Source of the DNA: Mycobacterium parascrofulaceum ATCC BAA-614
GTDB taxonomy: Bacteria > Actinomycetota > Actinomycetes > Mycobacteriales > Mycobacteriaceae
Length of the DNA stretch: 64,000 bases
Direction: 5' to 3'
Assembly (NCBI RefSeq): GCF_000164135.1
Contig: NZ_GG770560.1
Coordinates: 31,125-95,124 of the forward strand
Shown here: positions 1-7,590 of the stretch, in pieces
Position numbering within the stretch: the stretch's first letter is position 1
Layout of the letters: each line of letters starts with the position of its first letter
Notes under the pieces: generated by a model
What the model was told of the DNA's origin: nothing
Database searches by the model: none
The model's input: the letters and a program-made list of their open reading frames with translations, nothing else
Translations under genes and position numbers: made by a program

Positions 1-1
1 A

Positions 2-145
2 CCGCCGCACCCGCCCGGTGGTCCGTTCGGCGGGCCGCCGGGACCGGGGGGACCGATGGGCCCCATGGGACCGGGGGGACCGGGGCGACCGCCGCCACCG
101 CCGGGGCCGGGTGACCCGTTCCGCCCGCCCCCGCCGGGATTCTGA
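2..145 (+). CDS. C-terminal end of a Pro/Gly-rich protein (5' truncated)
   Basis: An open frame enters at the left edge and ends at TGA 143-145. The 47 visible residues are almost only Pro and Gly with a few Met, Phe, Asp and Arg, and the protein ends PPPPGF. There is no start or membrane segment in the window. Composition and the PMGPMG-type repeats resemble the tails of the two small membrane proteins at 4742 and 5202, so this is probably the extracytoplasmic tail of a third member of that family. Function is unknown. Confidence 0.6.
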   Translation, partial: PPHPPGGPFGGPPGPGGPMGPMGPGGPGRPPPPPGPGDPFRPPPPGF

Positions 146-243
146 CGCGGGGTTAGCCGTGCTGCGCGGTGGCCGCCTCGCGCCGGGGCGGCCACCGACT
201 TCGCTGCACACAAAAATTCTTGACGCGTCCTAAACTTCCGCTC

Positions 244-534
244 ATGGAACAGCTGAGGGTGGCCGTGCCGGCCGTACAGCTGATGAGCGTTCGCTGGCGT
301 GCGCAGGTCGACGAGCTTGTTGCGGCCGTTCCCCCCGCGTTGGGATTGGCATGTCAGCCAAGCTCCGGGGCGGTCAGGGCGGGGCACGCCGCGGTCGGGC
401 TGGCCGCCACGTCGCTCATGGGAAGAATGCGGGACAGCGCGGCGAAAGTCGCCGCCGCCAACTCCGGCTATGCGGCCAATGAGACCAATTCAGCTGCAGA
501 ATTCGTAGCGATCATTCACCGATCAGGCAGTTAG
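244..534 (+). CDS. EspC-like small protein, possible type VII secretion substrate
   Basis: The 96-residue product is mostly alpha-helical and Ala-rich with no signal peptide. The C-terminal half contains SGYAANETNSAAEF, which resembles the end of the EspC/DUF2580 family of ESX-associated proteins (about 100 residues). No PE motif at residues 8-9 and no WXG motif is seen. ATG 244 is preferred over an upstream in-frame GTG at 169, because the upstream extension is basic and unlike the family. The next gene starts 2 bases after the stop, so the two are probably co-expressed and may form a helical-hairpin pair. The family call rests on pattern recognition only. Confidence 0.6.
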   Translation: MEQLRVAVPAVQLMSVRWRAQVDELVAAVPPALGLACQPSSGAVRAGHAAVGLAATSLMGRMRDSAAKVAAANSGYAANETNSAAEFVAIIHRSGS

Positions 535-536
535 CG

Positions 537-1424
537 ATGGCAACGGCGATTGCATCGGCTCCCACGTTGTCGAGCCTCATGGCTTGGCCGACCGAGCATC
601 TCACCAACGCGGCCGATTATTGGTCCAGCACCGGCAACCGGTGGTACGACGTTTTCGCCCAGACATGGCATGAAAGTCTTTCCGTCGACTGGAGGGGAAC
701 AGGCGCCGACGCGCTGCAAACGCGCACTTACGCGGACAAACTCAAAGTCAGCGGATTAGTCGATCAATTACATGAAGCGGCAAAAGTGGCTCGCGCCGGA
801 GCTTCCGATTTGTATGCCGCCAGATCACGGGTGCGATACGCGGTCGAAGACGCGCGCGATGCGGGCTTCGCCGTGGGCGAAGACCTCTCGGTCACCGATC
901 GGTCGACGGGCGGGTCTTCCGCCGCTCGGTCCGCCCGGCAAGCTCAAGCGCAGGCCTTTGCCGCCGATATCCGCCAGCGTGCCGTGCAACTCATCGGGCT
1001 GGATGAACAGGTCGCCAGTAAAGTCAATGCGGCCATGGCAGGCGTCGGCAACGTCTTCCCTGCGGATACTCCCACCACGACCACCACCTCCCCGACCGAG
1101 CCACCGCCGCAATGCAAGCCAGAGGACATCGCGAAGCTGCAAGCAAAAGTCGATGACTTCAATCGCCGCGACAAAGACTATTTGCGCCGAGTGGCCGACC
1201 ACAACCGGAAACCGCGTGACTACAACATCAACGATCCGGAGCAGAAAAAAGCATACGAACTCTACGTCCAAGAGGAACATGAGCTTCGCGACGAAGGAAG
1301 ACGTCTTCAAAATGAGGGAGCAGGCCTCTACAAAGATCTGACCGAATGCGGAGTCAAGATCGTATGGGACCAGGACCATACCCACGCGAAAATACTGTGG
1401 CCCGACGGATCAGTAACTGAGTGA
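537..1424 (+). CDS. WXG-containing protein with Cys-bounded C-terminal domain, possible secreted effector
   Basis: The protein has 295 residues. The N-terminal helical region carries a WRG (WXG) motif at residues 52-54, as in WXG100/LXG-type secretion domains. A Thr/Pro-rich linker at about 178-191 separates it from a charged C-terminal domain (about 193-295). That domain begins with Cys193, has Cys271 near its end, and finishes in a His/Trp-containing segment. Linker plus distinct C-terminal domain resembles type VII effectors, but I recognise no toxin fold or active site. Base composition is visibly poorer in GC than the core genes, suggesting transfer. It lies 2 bases after the EspC-like gene and overlaps the NHL gene by GTGA. 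Function is unknown. Confidence 0.7.
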   Translation: MATAIASAPTLSSLMAWPTEHLTNAADYWSSTGNRWYDVFAQTWHESLSVDWRGTGADALQTRTYADKLKVSGLVDQLHEAAKVARAGASDLYAARSRVRYAVEDARDAGFAVGEDLSVTDRSTGGSSAARSARQAQAQAFAADIRQRAVQLIGLDEQVASKVNAAMAGVGNVFPADTPTTTTTSPTEPPPQCKPEDIAKLQAKVDDFNRRDKDYLRRVADHNRKPRDYNINDPEQKKAYELYVQEEHELRDEGRRLQNEGAGLYKDLTECGVKIVWDQDHTHAKILWPDGSVTE

Positions 1425-2440
1425 ACAACGACCAGCCCGTGGAGCCCGCGTATGAGGAAGACGCGCGCAGGGCGGCAGGCGCCGCAGAACTGAGCACCGA
1501 CGCCCGTCTTTCCGATCCCGAGCGCTCATGGTGGCGTCGCAGGAAGTGGGCGCTGGTCGTTGTAGCCATCGTGATGGCCCTCCTCGCCGGTGTCCTGGTC
1601 TACGCGCCGATCCACCGGCACGCACCCGCGCCACCCACGGCGCCCTCCAGCCGTGCGAAGCCTGCGACCCCGGCGGCATCCGTGGTGCCGTTCACCGGCC
1701 TGTCTCATCCCACCGGAATAGCGGTGGACGCGGCTCGAAACGTCTACGTCGCCGATACCGGAAACAACCGGGTGTTGAAGTTGGCGCCGGAGTCGGGCAC
1801 CCAAGAGGTGATACCGTTCGCTGATCTCAACCGACCGTTTGGGGTCGCCGTCGACGCCGACGGCGCGGTATATACCGTCGACAACACCCAACGGGTGCTG
1901 AAGTTGGCGCCGGGCCGCAGCACACAGCAGGTGCTGCCGTTCAACGGCCTCTCCAGCGTGGGCGGTCTGACCGTCGATTCCGCGGGAAACGTCTACGTCG
2001 CGGACACCGGCAAGAACCAGGTGGTGAAGTTGGTCGCGGCCTCCAACACCCAGCAAGTCGTCGGCTTCTCTGACCTGTTTTACCCGGGCGACGTGGCAGT
2101 CGATCCCGCCGGCAACGTTTACGTCACCGAAATCTGGACCGACCGCGTTCGGGTGCTTGCGGCAGATTCGGGGCGGCAGCGCGAATTGTCGTTCGACCAT
2201 GACCTTTACCAGATCCATGTGTTCGCGGTTGCGGTCGATCCCGCGGGCGACGTCTTCGTCACCGACAACTTCCAGGGCCAGGGCTATTGGGTCGTGGAGT
2301 TGGCCGCAGGCTCGCGGGCACCGAAAGTGTTGCCGTTCAGCGCCCTTGACGCTCCCAATGGAGTCGCGGTCGACTCCGCCGGCAGTGTCTACGTCGCCGA
2401 TGCCGGACACAACCGGGTGGTGAAGTTAACGCTCGGTTAG
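1421..2440 (+). CDS. Membrane-anchored NHL-repeat beta-propeller, PknD-sensor-like
   Basis: The 339-residue protein has an acidic cytoplasmic N-terminus, one membrane segment at about residues 43-62, and an extracytoplasmic propeller of six NHL blades. Each blade follows the pattern GVAVDxAGxVYVADTGNNRV followed by VLKLA. The wording VVKLA and VLPFxGL closely matches the extracellular sensor domain of mycobacterial PknD, yet no kinase domain is present. It probably binds a ligand or partner protein outside the membrane. GTG 1421 overlaps the preceding stop (GTGA), so translation is coupled to the WXG-type protein. The stop overlaps the convergent histidine-kinase stop. Confidence 0.85.
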   Translation: MNNDQPVEPAYEEDARRAAGAAELSTDARLSDPERSWWRRRKWALVVVAIVMALLAGVLVYAPIHRHAPAPPTAPSSRAKPATPAASVVPFTGLSHPTGIAVDAARNVYVADTGNNRVLKLAPESGTQEVIPFADLNRPFGVAVDADGAVYTVDNTQRVLKLAPGRSTQQVLPFNGLSSVGGLTVDSAGNVYVADTGKNQVVKLVAASNTQQVVGFSDLFYPGDVAVDPAGNVYVTEIWTDRVRVLAADSGRQRELSFDHDLYQIHVFAVAVDPAGDVFVTDNFQGQGYWVVELAAGSRAPKVLPFSALDAPNGVAVDSAGSVYVADAGHNRVVKLTLG

Positions 2441-3915
2441 CATGCCGATCCCGCGGCCGGCAGCGTGAGCCGAAACCTCGCCCCACCCTCGTGGGGCAGG
2501 CACACCAGCTCGCCGCCATGGGCGTGCGCCAGCGCCCGCGCGATCGGCAGGCCCAGCCCGGCTCCGCCGTGATCGCGGCCGCGCCCGGCGTCCAGGCGCA
2601 CCAGGCGCTCGAAGATCCGCTCCCGCTCGCCGTCGGGAATGCCCGGGCCGCTGTCGGTGACGGTCACCTCGGCGGTTCCGTCGCGCACGCCGACGTCGAC
2701 CGTGATGGCGCCCCCGGGCGGGGTATAGCGACGGGCGTTGTCGAGCAGGTTGGACAGGATCTGGGCGATCCGGGTGGGGTCCGCGTTGACGGTCAATGTG
2801 GCGGCGCCCGTGCGGGTGACGGCGAGTTGCGGCGCCAGCATCGCGGCCCGGTCGGCTTCGGCATCCGCGAGCGCGGCCAGGTCGACGTCGTGGCGGTCCA
2901 GCGGCAGCCCGGCGTCGATGCGGCTCAGGTCGAGCATGTCCGACACGAGCCGACCGGCGCGGCGGGCATCGGAGAGCAACAGGCCGGCCCGGCGATATTG
3001 GCCGTCGGCGTGCTGCTGGGAGGCGCTGTTGGCGAGTTGCTCGGCGGCGACCTGAATGCCCGCGATCGGGGTGCGCAGCTCGTGGGCGGCGTCGACGAGG
3101 AAGCGCCGGGTCGCCGTCTCGGCGCGCCGGGCCGCGTCGGCGGCCTTTTGCGCCCGGCGTTCGGAAGCCTCCAGGGCGTCCAGCATCCCGTCGAAAGCCG
3201 TTGCGGCGCGCCCTAATTCGGTATCGGCGCGGTCCGGTCGCAGCCGTCGCCCGCGATCACCCGTCCTGATGTCGTTGGCCAGCGTCGTGAGCCGATCCAG
3301 CGGGCGCAACGCCACCCGGCTCACCGCCATCAACAGCAGCGCGGCGACCACCAGGGTCGCCACGCCCGCCCCGATCATCAGCAGCCGCAGCTGGTGGGTC
3401 ACCTGAGTGGTTTGCGTCGTATCGGCGACCAGGATCACCCGTCCCCCGTCGGGCAGCGGGAGCACCAGGGCCGTCGCCGTGGCGTCCGCAGGCGGCGGTG
3501 GCGGCGGGGGTGGCGGGGGTGGCCAGGGCGGCATCGGCGGCATGCCGGGCGGCGGGAAGTTCCGGCCGGACGCCCAGGGCGGCGGGGGCGCAAAGGGCGG
3601 CGGCGGGGCCGTCGGACCGGCGACGGTGTCGGGGCTGATGCCGCGGTCGCCGTAGGTCGCGCCGTCGGCGGTGACCAGCAGGGCGCGCACCCCGCCGCCG
3701 TTGAGTTCCGCGGCCAGCAGGTCGGGCGAGGTGTGCGCGGCGTCCAACGCCTCGGCGCGCGACGCCGCCGCCAGCAGCCGGTCGTGCAGGTTTCTCCGGG
3801 CGAGCACACCCAGGCTGACGTCGATGGTGACACCGAGCGCCACCAGCAGCAGCGCCAGCAGCGCCACCACCACCAGCGTCACCCGGCGCTGCAGGGAGGG
3901 GGTGCGAGTCGTCAT
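2437..3915 (-). CDS. Two-component sensor histidine kinase with polyproline sensor loop
   Basis: The 492-residue kinase has a first membrane segment at about 12-35, an extracytoplasmic loop to about 175, a second membrane segment at about 177-198, then HAMP. HisKA follows with the phospho-acceptor His278 in DAAHELRTP, then a HATPase_c domain with N-box LLDNARRYTP and G-box DSGPGIPDGE. The loop is unusual: residues 103-142 are largely Pro, including a run of twelve. The ATG shares one base with the regulator stop (TAATG), so the pair is translationally coupled. An 824-residue reading frame covers this gene, but its first part is out of frame with the regulator and is not coding. The signal sensed is unknown. 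Confidence 0.92.
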   Translation of the reverse strand: MTTRTPSLQRRVTLVVVALLALLLVALGVTIDVSLGVLARRNLHDRLLAAASRAEALDAAHTSPDLLAAELNGGGVRALLVTADGATYGDRGISPDTVAGPTAPPPPFAPPPPWASGRNFPPPGMPPMPPWPPPPPPPPPPPADATATALVLPLPDGGRVILVADTTQTTQVTHQLRLLMIGAGVATLVVAALLLMAVSRVALRPLDRLTTLANDIRTGDRGRRLRPDRADTELGRAATAFDGMLDALEASERRAQKAADAARRAETATRRFLVDAAHELRTPIAGIQVAAEQLANSASQQHADGQYRRAGLLLSDARRAGRLVSDMLDLSRIDAGLPLDRHDVDLAALADAEADRAAMLAPQLAVTRTGAATLTVNADPTRIAQILSNLLDNARRYTPPGGAITVDVGVRDGTAEVTVTDSGPGIPDGERERIFERLVRLDAGRGRDHGGAGLGLPIARALAHAHGGELVCLPHEGGARFRLTLPAAGSAC

Positions 3916-4625
3916 TATCGCTGGGGCTGCAGCCGGTAGCCGATGCCGCGCACGGTGTGCAGTATCCGCGGCCCGTGGGCCTCGAGCTTGCGCCGCAAGC
4001 CACTCACGTACACCTGCACCAGGTTGGGGTCGTAGGCGTCGTAGCCCCACACCGCGTTCAGGATCTGGCCGGCGCTGACGATGCGGCCCCGCTGCTCGAC
4101 GAGGAAGGACAGCAGCCGCAGCTCGGTTGCGGTCAGGTCGAGGCGACGCCCGCTGCGCGCGGCCACGCCGGCGTCGGTGTCGAGCATCAGGTCGCCGAAC
4201 TGGATGACCTGCGGCAGCCGCCCGCGCCGGCGCAACACCGCCCCGACCCGCGACACGAGTTCGGCCAGCTCGAACGGTTTGACCACGTAGTCGTCCGCCC
4301 CGCCGTCCAGGCCGCGCAACCGGTCCTCCAGCCCGTCGCGGGCCGTGATCAACACGATCCCGACCTCGCCCCAGTCCCGGATCACGTCGATCAGCGCGAA
4401 GCCGTCGCGGCCCGGCAACATGACGTCGAGCACCACCAGGTCCGGCCGCAACCCTTCCAGGGCCTCTTCCAGCCGGTCGCCGTCGCGGCGGCCGACGGTG
4501 TGATAGCCGACATCGGTGAGCGCCTCGCTGACCATTTCGCGGATCGTCTCGGAGTCTTCGACGACCAGCACCCGCGGCGTGCCGACGGAATAGCGGCCGG
4601 CGGCCGTCCGCGGGCAATTCGTCAT
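3915..4625 (-). CDS. OmpR/PhoB-family response regulator
   Basis: The 236-residue product has an N-terminal receiver domain (about 18-130) with the acidic pair in VVEDS, phospho-acceptor Asp67 in VVLDVMLPG, and the conserved Lys116 in DDYVVKPF. A winged-helix DNA-binding domain (about 140-236) follows. It should be phosphorylated by the coupled kinase encoded directly downstream. The start codon is 116 bases from the divergent Pro-rich membrane protein gene at 4742, so that gene is a plausible target. The first 15 residues lie outside the usual receiver fold, so a later start is possible. Confidence 0.93.
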   Translation of the reverse strand: MTNCPRTAAGRYSVGTPRVLVVEDSETIREMVSEALTDVGYHTVGRRDGDRLEEALEGLRPDLVVLDVMLPGRDGFALIDVIRDWGEVGIVLITARDGLEDRLRGLDGGADDYVVKPFELAELVSRVGAVLRRRGRLPQVIQFGDLMLDTDAGVAARSGRRLDLTATELRLLSFLVEQRGRIVSAGQILNAVWGYDAYDPNLVQVYVSGLRRKLEAHGPRILHTVRGIGYRLQPQR

Positions 4626-4741
4626 GACCCCATTGTCGGCGCCGCGGCTGAAACGAACCTGAAGCCGCTCGCTGGGGCCATCCGTCGCGGCGCCCCGGTT
4701 TCTTCAGGTCCACTTCAGTTGCGGCTCCTACGGTCGCCGAC

Positions 4742-5161
4742 ATGACCACTGACGACCACATCGACACCAATCCGCCCGCGCCGCCCCCGACCGCCTCCCG
4801 GCCACCCGAGCCCCGCCGCCACTCCACCGCCGTGGTGGTCGGCGCCGGGGTGGCCGGCGCGCTGATCGGCGCGTTCGGCATCATCGCGGCGATCGCCTTC
4901 GCGTGGCTCATCAGCGCGGGCCCGCCCGGACCGCCTGGGCCGCCGCCGGGGCCCCCGCCAATGATGGCGTTCCATCACGGCCCGCCGCCCCCGCCGATGG
5001 GCGGCCCGATGGGGGTTTCGGCTTCGGGCCGCCGCCCGGCCCGCCCGCGCCGCCGCCCGTCCCGCCCCCACCGCCGTCCCCGGCATCGTCCCCGCACGGC
5101 TGACCGGACTGCCGCCGTCACGATCCGCAAATCGTGGCGGCGGCGGCCGTCCGGCCAGTAG
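4742..5161 (+). CDS. Small Pro-rich single-pass membrane protein, apparently frameshifted
   Basis: As read, the frame gives 139 residues: a short Pro-containing cytoplasmic head, one membrane helix (about 29-58) and a GPPGPPGPPPG-type tail. After the G-run at 5011-5015 the tail turns abruptly into an Arg-rich sequence. One extra G there would join a frame reading GGFGFGPPPG, continuing Pro-rich and ending at TGA 5101-5103, for about 121 residues. A strong hairpin sits just after that stop. I conclude the real gene ends at 5103, and the sequence carries either a one-base error or a genuine slippage mutation. It diverges from the response regulator and may be its target. Confidence 0.7.
   Translation: MTTDDHIDTNPPAPPPTASRPPEPRRHSTAVVVGAGVAGALIGAFGIIAAIAFAWLISAGPPGPPGPPPGPPPMMAFHHGPPPPPMGGPMGVSASGRRPARPRRRPSRPHRRPRHRPRTADRTAAVTIRKSWRRRPSGQ
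5112..5143 (+). terminator. Hairpin terminator after the Pro-rich gene
   Basis: CCGCCGTCACGAT at 5112-5124 pairs with ATCGTGGCGGCGG at 5131-5143 across a 6-base loop, with one mismatched pair. There is no U-tract, as is common for mycobacterial terminators. It begins 8 bases after the TGA at 5101-5103 but lies inside the frame that runs to 5161, which supports the shorter, frameshift-corrected product. Confidence 0.55.
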
Positions 5162-5201
5162 CGTCTCGGGTTACCGACCGCCGACGACCGTGGAGAACCG
5201 C

Positions 5202-5459
5202 ATGACCTCGGACAACATCGGAACCCGCCGCTTCCCCACCGCGGTCGCCGTCGTCGCCGGGCTGGCCGGCCTGGTGGTCGGCGCGCTGGCCGCCTTCGCG
5301 ATCACCGGGCTGGTCTTCACGGTCCGGGTCCAACTCCCGCCGCCGCCATACCCACCCCCGCTCTCGTCGCAGTCCGGGGGCGGATGCATCTACCCCTCTC
5401 CGCCGTCGCCCAGCGCCCCGCCGGGTCCGGGAGTCCTGCCGCCGCCGCCCCGCCCCTGA
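5202..5459 (+). CDS. Small Pro-rich single-pass membrane protein
   Basis: The 85-residue product begins MTSDNIGTRR, has one membrane helix at about 12-40, and ends in a Pro-rich tail with a single Cys in GGGCIYP. It is a paralogue in design of the gene at 4742: similar start, helix and Pro-rich outside tail. ATG 5202 is chosen because GGAG at 5192-5195 stands 6 bases before it; a GTG at 5190 is also in frame. The role is unknown. The neighbouring kinase has a Pro-rich loop of the same character, so a partner or signalling relation is conceivable. Confidence 0.7.
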   Translation: MTSDNIGTRRFPTAVAVVAGLAGLVVGALAAFAITGLVFTVRVQLPPPPYPPPLSSQSGGGCIYPSPPSPSAPPGPGVLPPPPRP

Positions 5460-5474
5460 GCCCGGCGCTCGCGG

Positions 5475-6887
5475 TCAGCGCGGGCGAGGTCGCGAACGGC
5501 GCTCTTCGCCTTCCAGCTCCCGGGCCTCCTGCTTGCTTTCGGCGGAAGGACCCGATCCCGGCAGTCGTTTTCCGGCGACTTCGGGCGTGAAGATCAGCGT
5601 GATGGCGCCGACCACGCCGGCGAAGATCAACAGGTACGCCGGCACCAGGGTGTTGCCGGTGGCCGACACCAACGACTCGGCGACCAGCGGCGTGGGCCCG
5701 CCGAAAGAGGACACGGAGATGTTGAAGCCGATGGACATGGCGCCGTAGCGCACCTTCGTCGGGAACAACGCCGGCAGCACCCGCGGCTCGACGCCGGTGA
5801 AGCACAGCTGCGTCACGCCGATGATCAGCACACCGAGGAACTTGACCAGGTAGCCACCGCCGGACCGGATCAACACGAACGCCGGCACCGACGCCGCGAT
5901 CAGTGACGCGCAGCCGACCCACATCAGTGGCTTGGTGCCGATGCGGTCGGACAGCCTGCCGACGAATACGACGGCGGCCAGCATGACCAACAGCACCAGC
6001 AGGATCATCATCAGCGCCGGGTTGTCCGGGACGCCCACGGTCTTCTTCAGATACGTCGGCAGGTATCCGCTGAGCGTGTAGCTGGTGAGCGCGATCGTCA
6101 TCTCCAGGCAGATGCAGATGACCAGCCCCCGCCATTGTTTGACGACGGTGTCTTCGAACTGCTCGCCGCCGGATTCCTGCTCGCCCTTGTCCTGGTTCTC
6201 ATAATCGGGTGACTCGTCAAGGCGCGACCGCATGAACATCGCGGCCACGCCGAGCGGCCCACCGAGGACGAACGGGATGCGCCAGCCCCAGCTCGTCATG
6301 TCGGCTACCGGCAGCGCGACCTGCAGGCCGGTGATCAGCGCGGCGCCCACCACGTAGCCGGTCAGGGTGCCCAGCGGCAGGAATCCGGCCATCATGCCGC
6401 GCCGGCGATCCGAGGCGTGTTCGTTGACGTAGGTCATGGCGCCGGCATACTCGCCGCCGGTCGACAGGCCCTGGCCGATGCGGATGATGACCAGCAGGAC
6501 CTGCGCCCAGATCCCGATCGAGCGGTAGCCCGGAAGCAGACCGGTCGCGGTCGTGCTCACCGCCATCAGCAGGATCGTGAACATCAGCACCCGCTTGCGC
6601 CCGATGCGGTCACCGAGCGGCCCGAAGATGATGCCGCCCACCGGCCGCACCAAGAACGTCGCCGCCAGCGTGGCAAAGGTCGCGATCAGGTTCCCGGAAC
6701 CGGAACTGCCGGGGAAGAACACCTGCGCCAGCATGGTGGCCGTGTAGCTGTACAGGCTGAAGTCGTACCACTCCATGAAATTGCCGATGGCGGTGCCCTT
6801 GACGGCCCGATGCGTCGCGCCCTTGTCGGCGACGCGGATCTCGTCGCGAGACCACGTACGGCGGCTCTTGCTTGCTTGGGGACTCAT
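5475..6887 (-). CDS. MHS-family MFS transporter (proline/betaine/dicarboxylate type)
   Basis: The 470-residue membrane protein has about 12 helices. Family marks are NFMEWYDFSLYSY in the first helix, RPVGGIIFGPLGDRIGRK in the first loop, and GLSTGGEYAG in helix 5, all typical of metabolite:H+ symporters such as ProP, KgtP and ShiA. The substrate cannot be told from sequence; an organic acid, shikimate or betaine are all possible. ATG 6887 is chosen, since the upstream GTG extension would enter the operator region. It is divergent from a TetR gene with a shared palindrome, so it is probably repressed by that regulator. The cytoplasmic C-terminus is very charged. Confidence 0.88.
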   Translation of the reverse strand: MSPQASKSRRTWSRDEIRVADKGATHRAVKGTAIGNFMEWYDFSLYSYTATMLAQVFFPGSSGSGNLIATFATLAATFLVRPVGGIIFGPLGDRIGRKRVLMFTILLMAVSTTATGLLPGYRSIGIWAQVLLVIIRIGQGLSTGGEYAGAMTYVNEHASDRRRGMMAGFLPLGTLTGYVVGAALITGLQVALPVADMTSWGWRIPFVLGGPLGVAAMFMRSRLDESPDYENQDKGEQESGGEQFEDTVVKQWRGLVICICLEMTIALTSYTLSGYLPTYLKKTVGVPDNPALMMILLVLLVMLAAVVFVGRLSDRIGTKPLMWVGCASLIAASVPAFVLIRSGGGYLVKFLGVLIIGVTQLCFTGVEPRVLPALFPTKVRYGAMSIGFNISVSSFGGPTPLVAESLVSATGNTLVPAYLLIFAGVVGAITLIFTPEVAGKRLPGSGPSAESKQEARELEGEERRSRPRPR

Positions 6888-6935
6888 CGCGCGACGGCTA
6901 CCCACAACCCCCACGTCTACGCTCGACTAAACAAT

Positions 6936-6953
6936 CGTTTACAATTGTAAACG
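6936..6953. promoter_or_regulatory. Perfect 18-bp palindromic operator between MFS and TetR genes
   Basis: CGTTTACAATTGTAAACG is self-complementary without mismatch. It contains TACAAT as a candidate -10 box on both strands; on the plus strand this box ends 7 bases before GTG 6953, so the TetR mRNA may be leaderless. An autoregulatory TetR operator that also controls the divergent transporter is the natural reading. Confidence 0.8.
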
Positions 6954-7570
6954 TGCATTCACCACCCCCGGACGACCGGACGGCCCGCGCACGGATCCGC
7001 GACGAAGCGCTGCGGCTGTTCGCCGAGCGCGGCCCCGACTCGGTCACCCTGCGCGACATCGCGACCGCGGCGGGCGTGTCACCGGCTCTGCTGATTCGGC
7101 ACTACGGCTCGAAAGACGGATTGGTCGACGCCGTAGACGATCACGTCGTCAAGACCTTCGAGGTGCTGCTGTCGACGATGACCGAGCAGACCGCCGTGGC
7201 CGGGCTCGAGCCCACCGCGGTGCCGAGCCTGCTCGACGGCCTGGCCACCCACCTGCCGCCCGACTCGCCGATCCCGGCGTACCTGAGCCGGCTGCTGATC
7301 GCCGGGGGCAGGGCGGGGTCGGCGTTGTTCGACCGGCTCTTCCGGCTGAGCCGGACCACGCTCGACGCGATGGTCGCCGCCGGAACCGCCAGCGCCGGCG
7401 CGGACCCCGCGGTGCGGGCGGCGTTCCTGCTCGTCAACGACCTCGCGGTGCTGACGCTGCGCCCCCGCCTGACCGAGGTGCTCGGCGTGGATCCGCTTTC
7501 GGACGCGGGCATGCGGCGCTGGGCCGGCGAGGTGTTCGCGATCTATCGGGAAGGACTTGTCAACGGGTGA
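6953..7570 (+). CDS. TetR-family transcriptional regulator
   Basis: The 205-residue protein has an N-terminal helix-turn-helix: RIRDEALRLFAERG, then VTLRDIATAAGVSPALLIRHYGSKDGL. This is the canonical TetR DNA-binding domain, followed by an all-helical ligand-binding domain. GTG 6953 is preferred because the frame upstream of it runs into the operator. Stop and next possible start overlap as GTGA at 7567-7570. The gene is divergent from the MHS transporter and probably represses both itself and the transporter through the palindrome at 6936-6953, with relief by a small-molecule substrate. The ligand is unknown. Confidence 0.92.
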   Translation: MHSPPPDDRTARARIRDEALRLFAERGPDSVTLRDIATAAGVSPALLIRHYGSKDGLVDAVDDHVVKTFEVLLSTMTEQTAVAGLEPTAVPSLLDGLATHLPPDSPIPAYLSRLLIAGGRAGSALFDRLFRLSRTTLDAMVAAGTASAGADPAVRAAFLLVNDLAVLTLRPRLTEVLGVDPLSDAGMRRWAGEVFAIYREGLVNG

Positions 7571-7590
7571 AGAAAGAATCGGAGGTAAAG

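Noticed and set aside
244..534. PE-family protein
   Set aside because: No Pro-Glu at residues 8-9 and no PE-type helix pattern; the EspC-like end fits better.
2437..4911. A single 824-codon frame that could suggest a fused regulator-kinase
   Set aside because: The portion before 3915 is Arg/Gly/Ala-rich shadow sequence opposite to the true regulator frame; regulator and kinase have their own starts with TAATG coupling.
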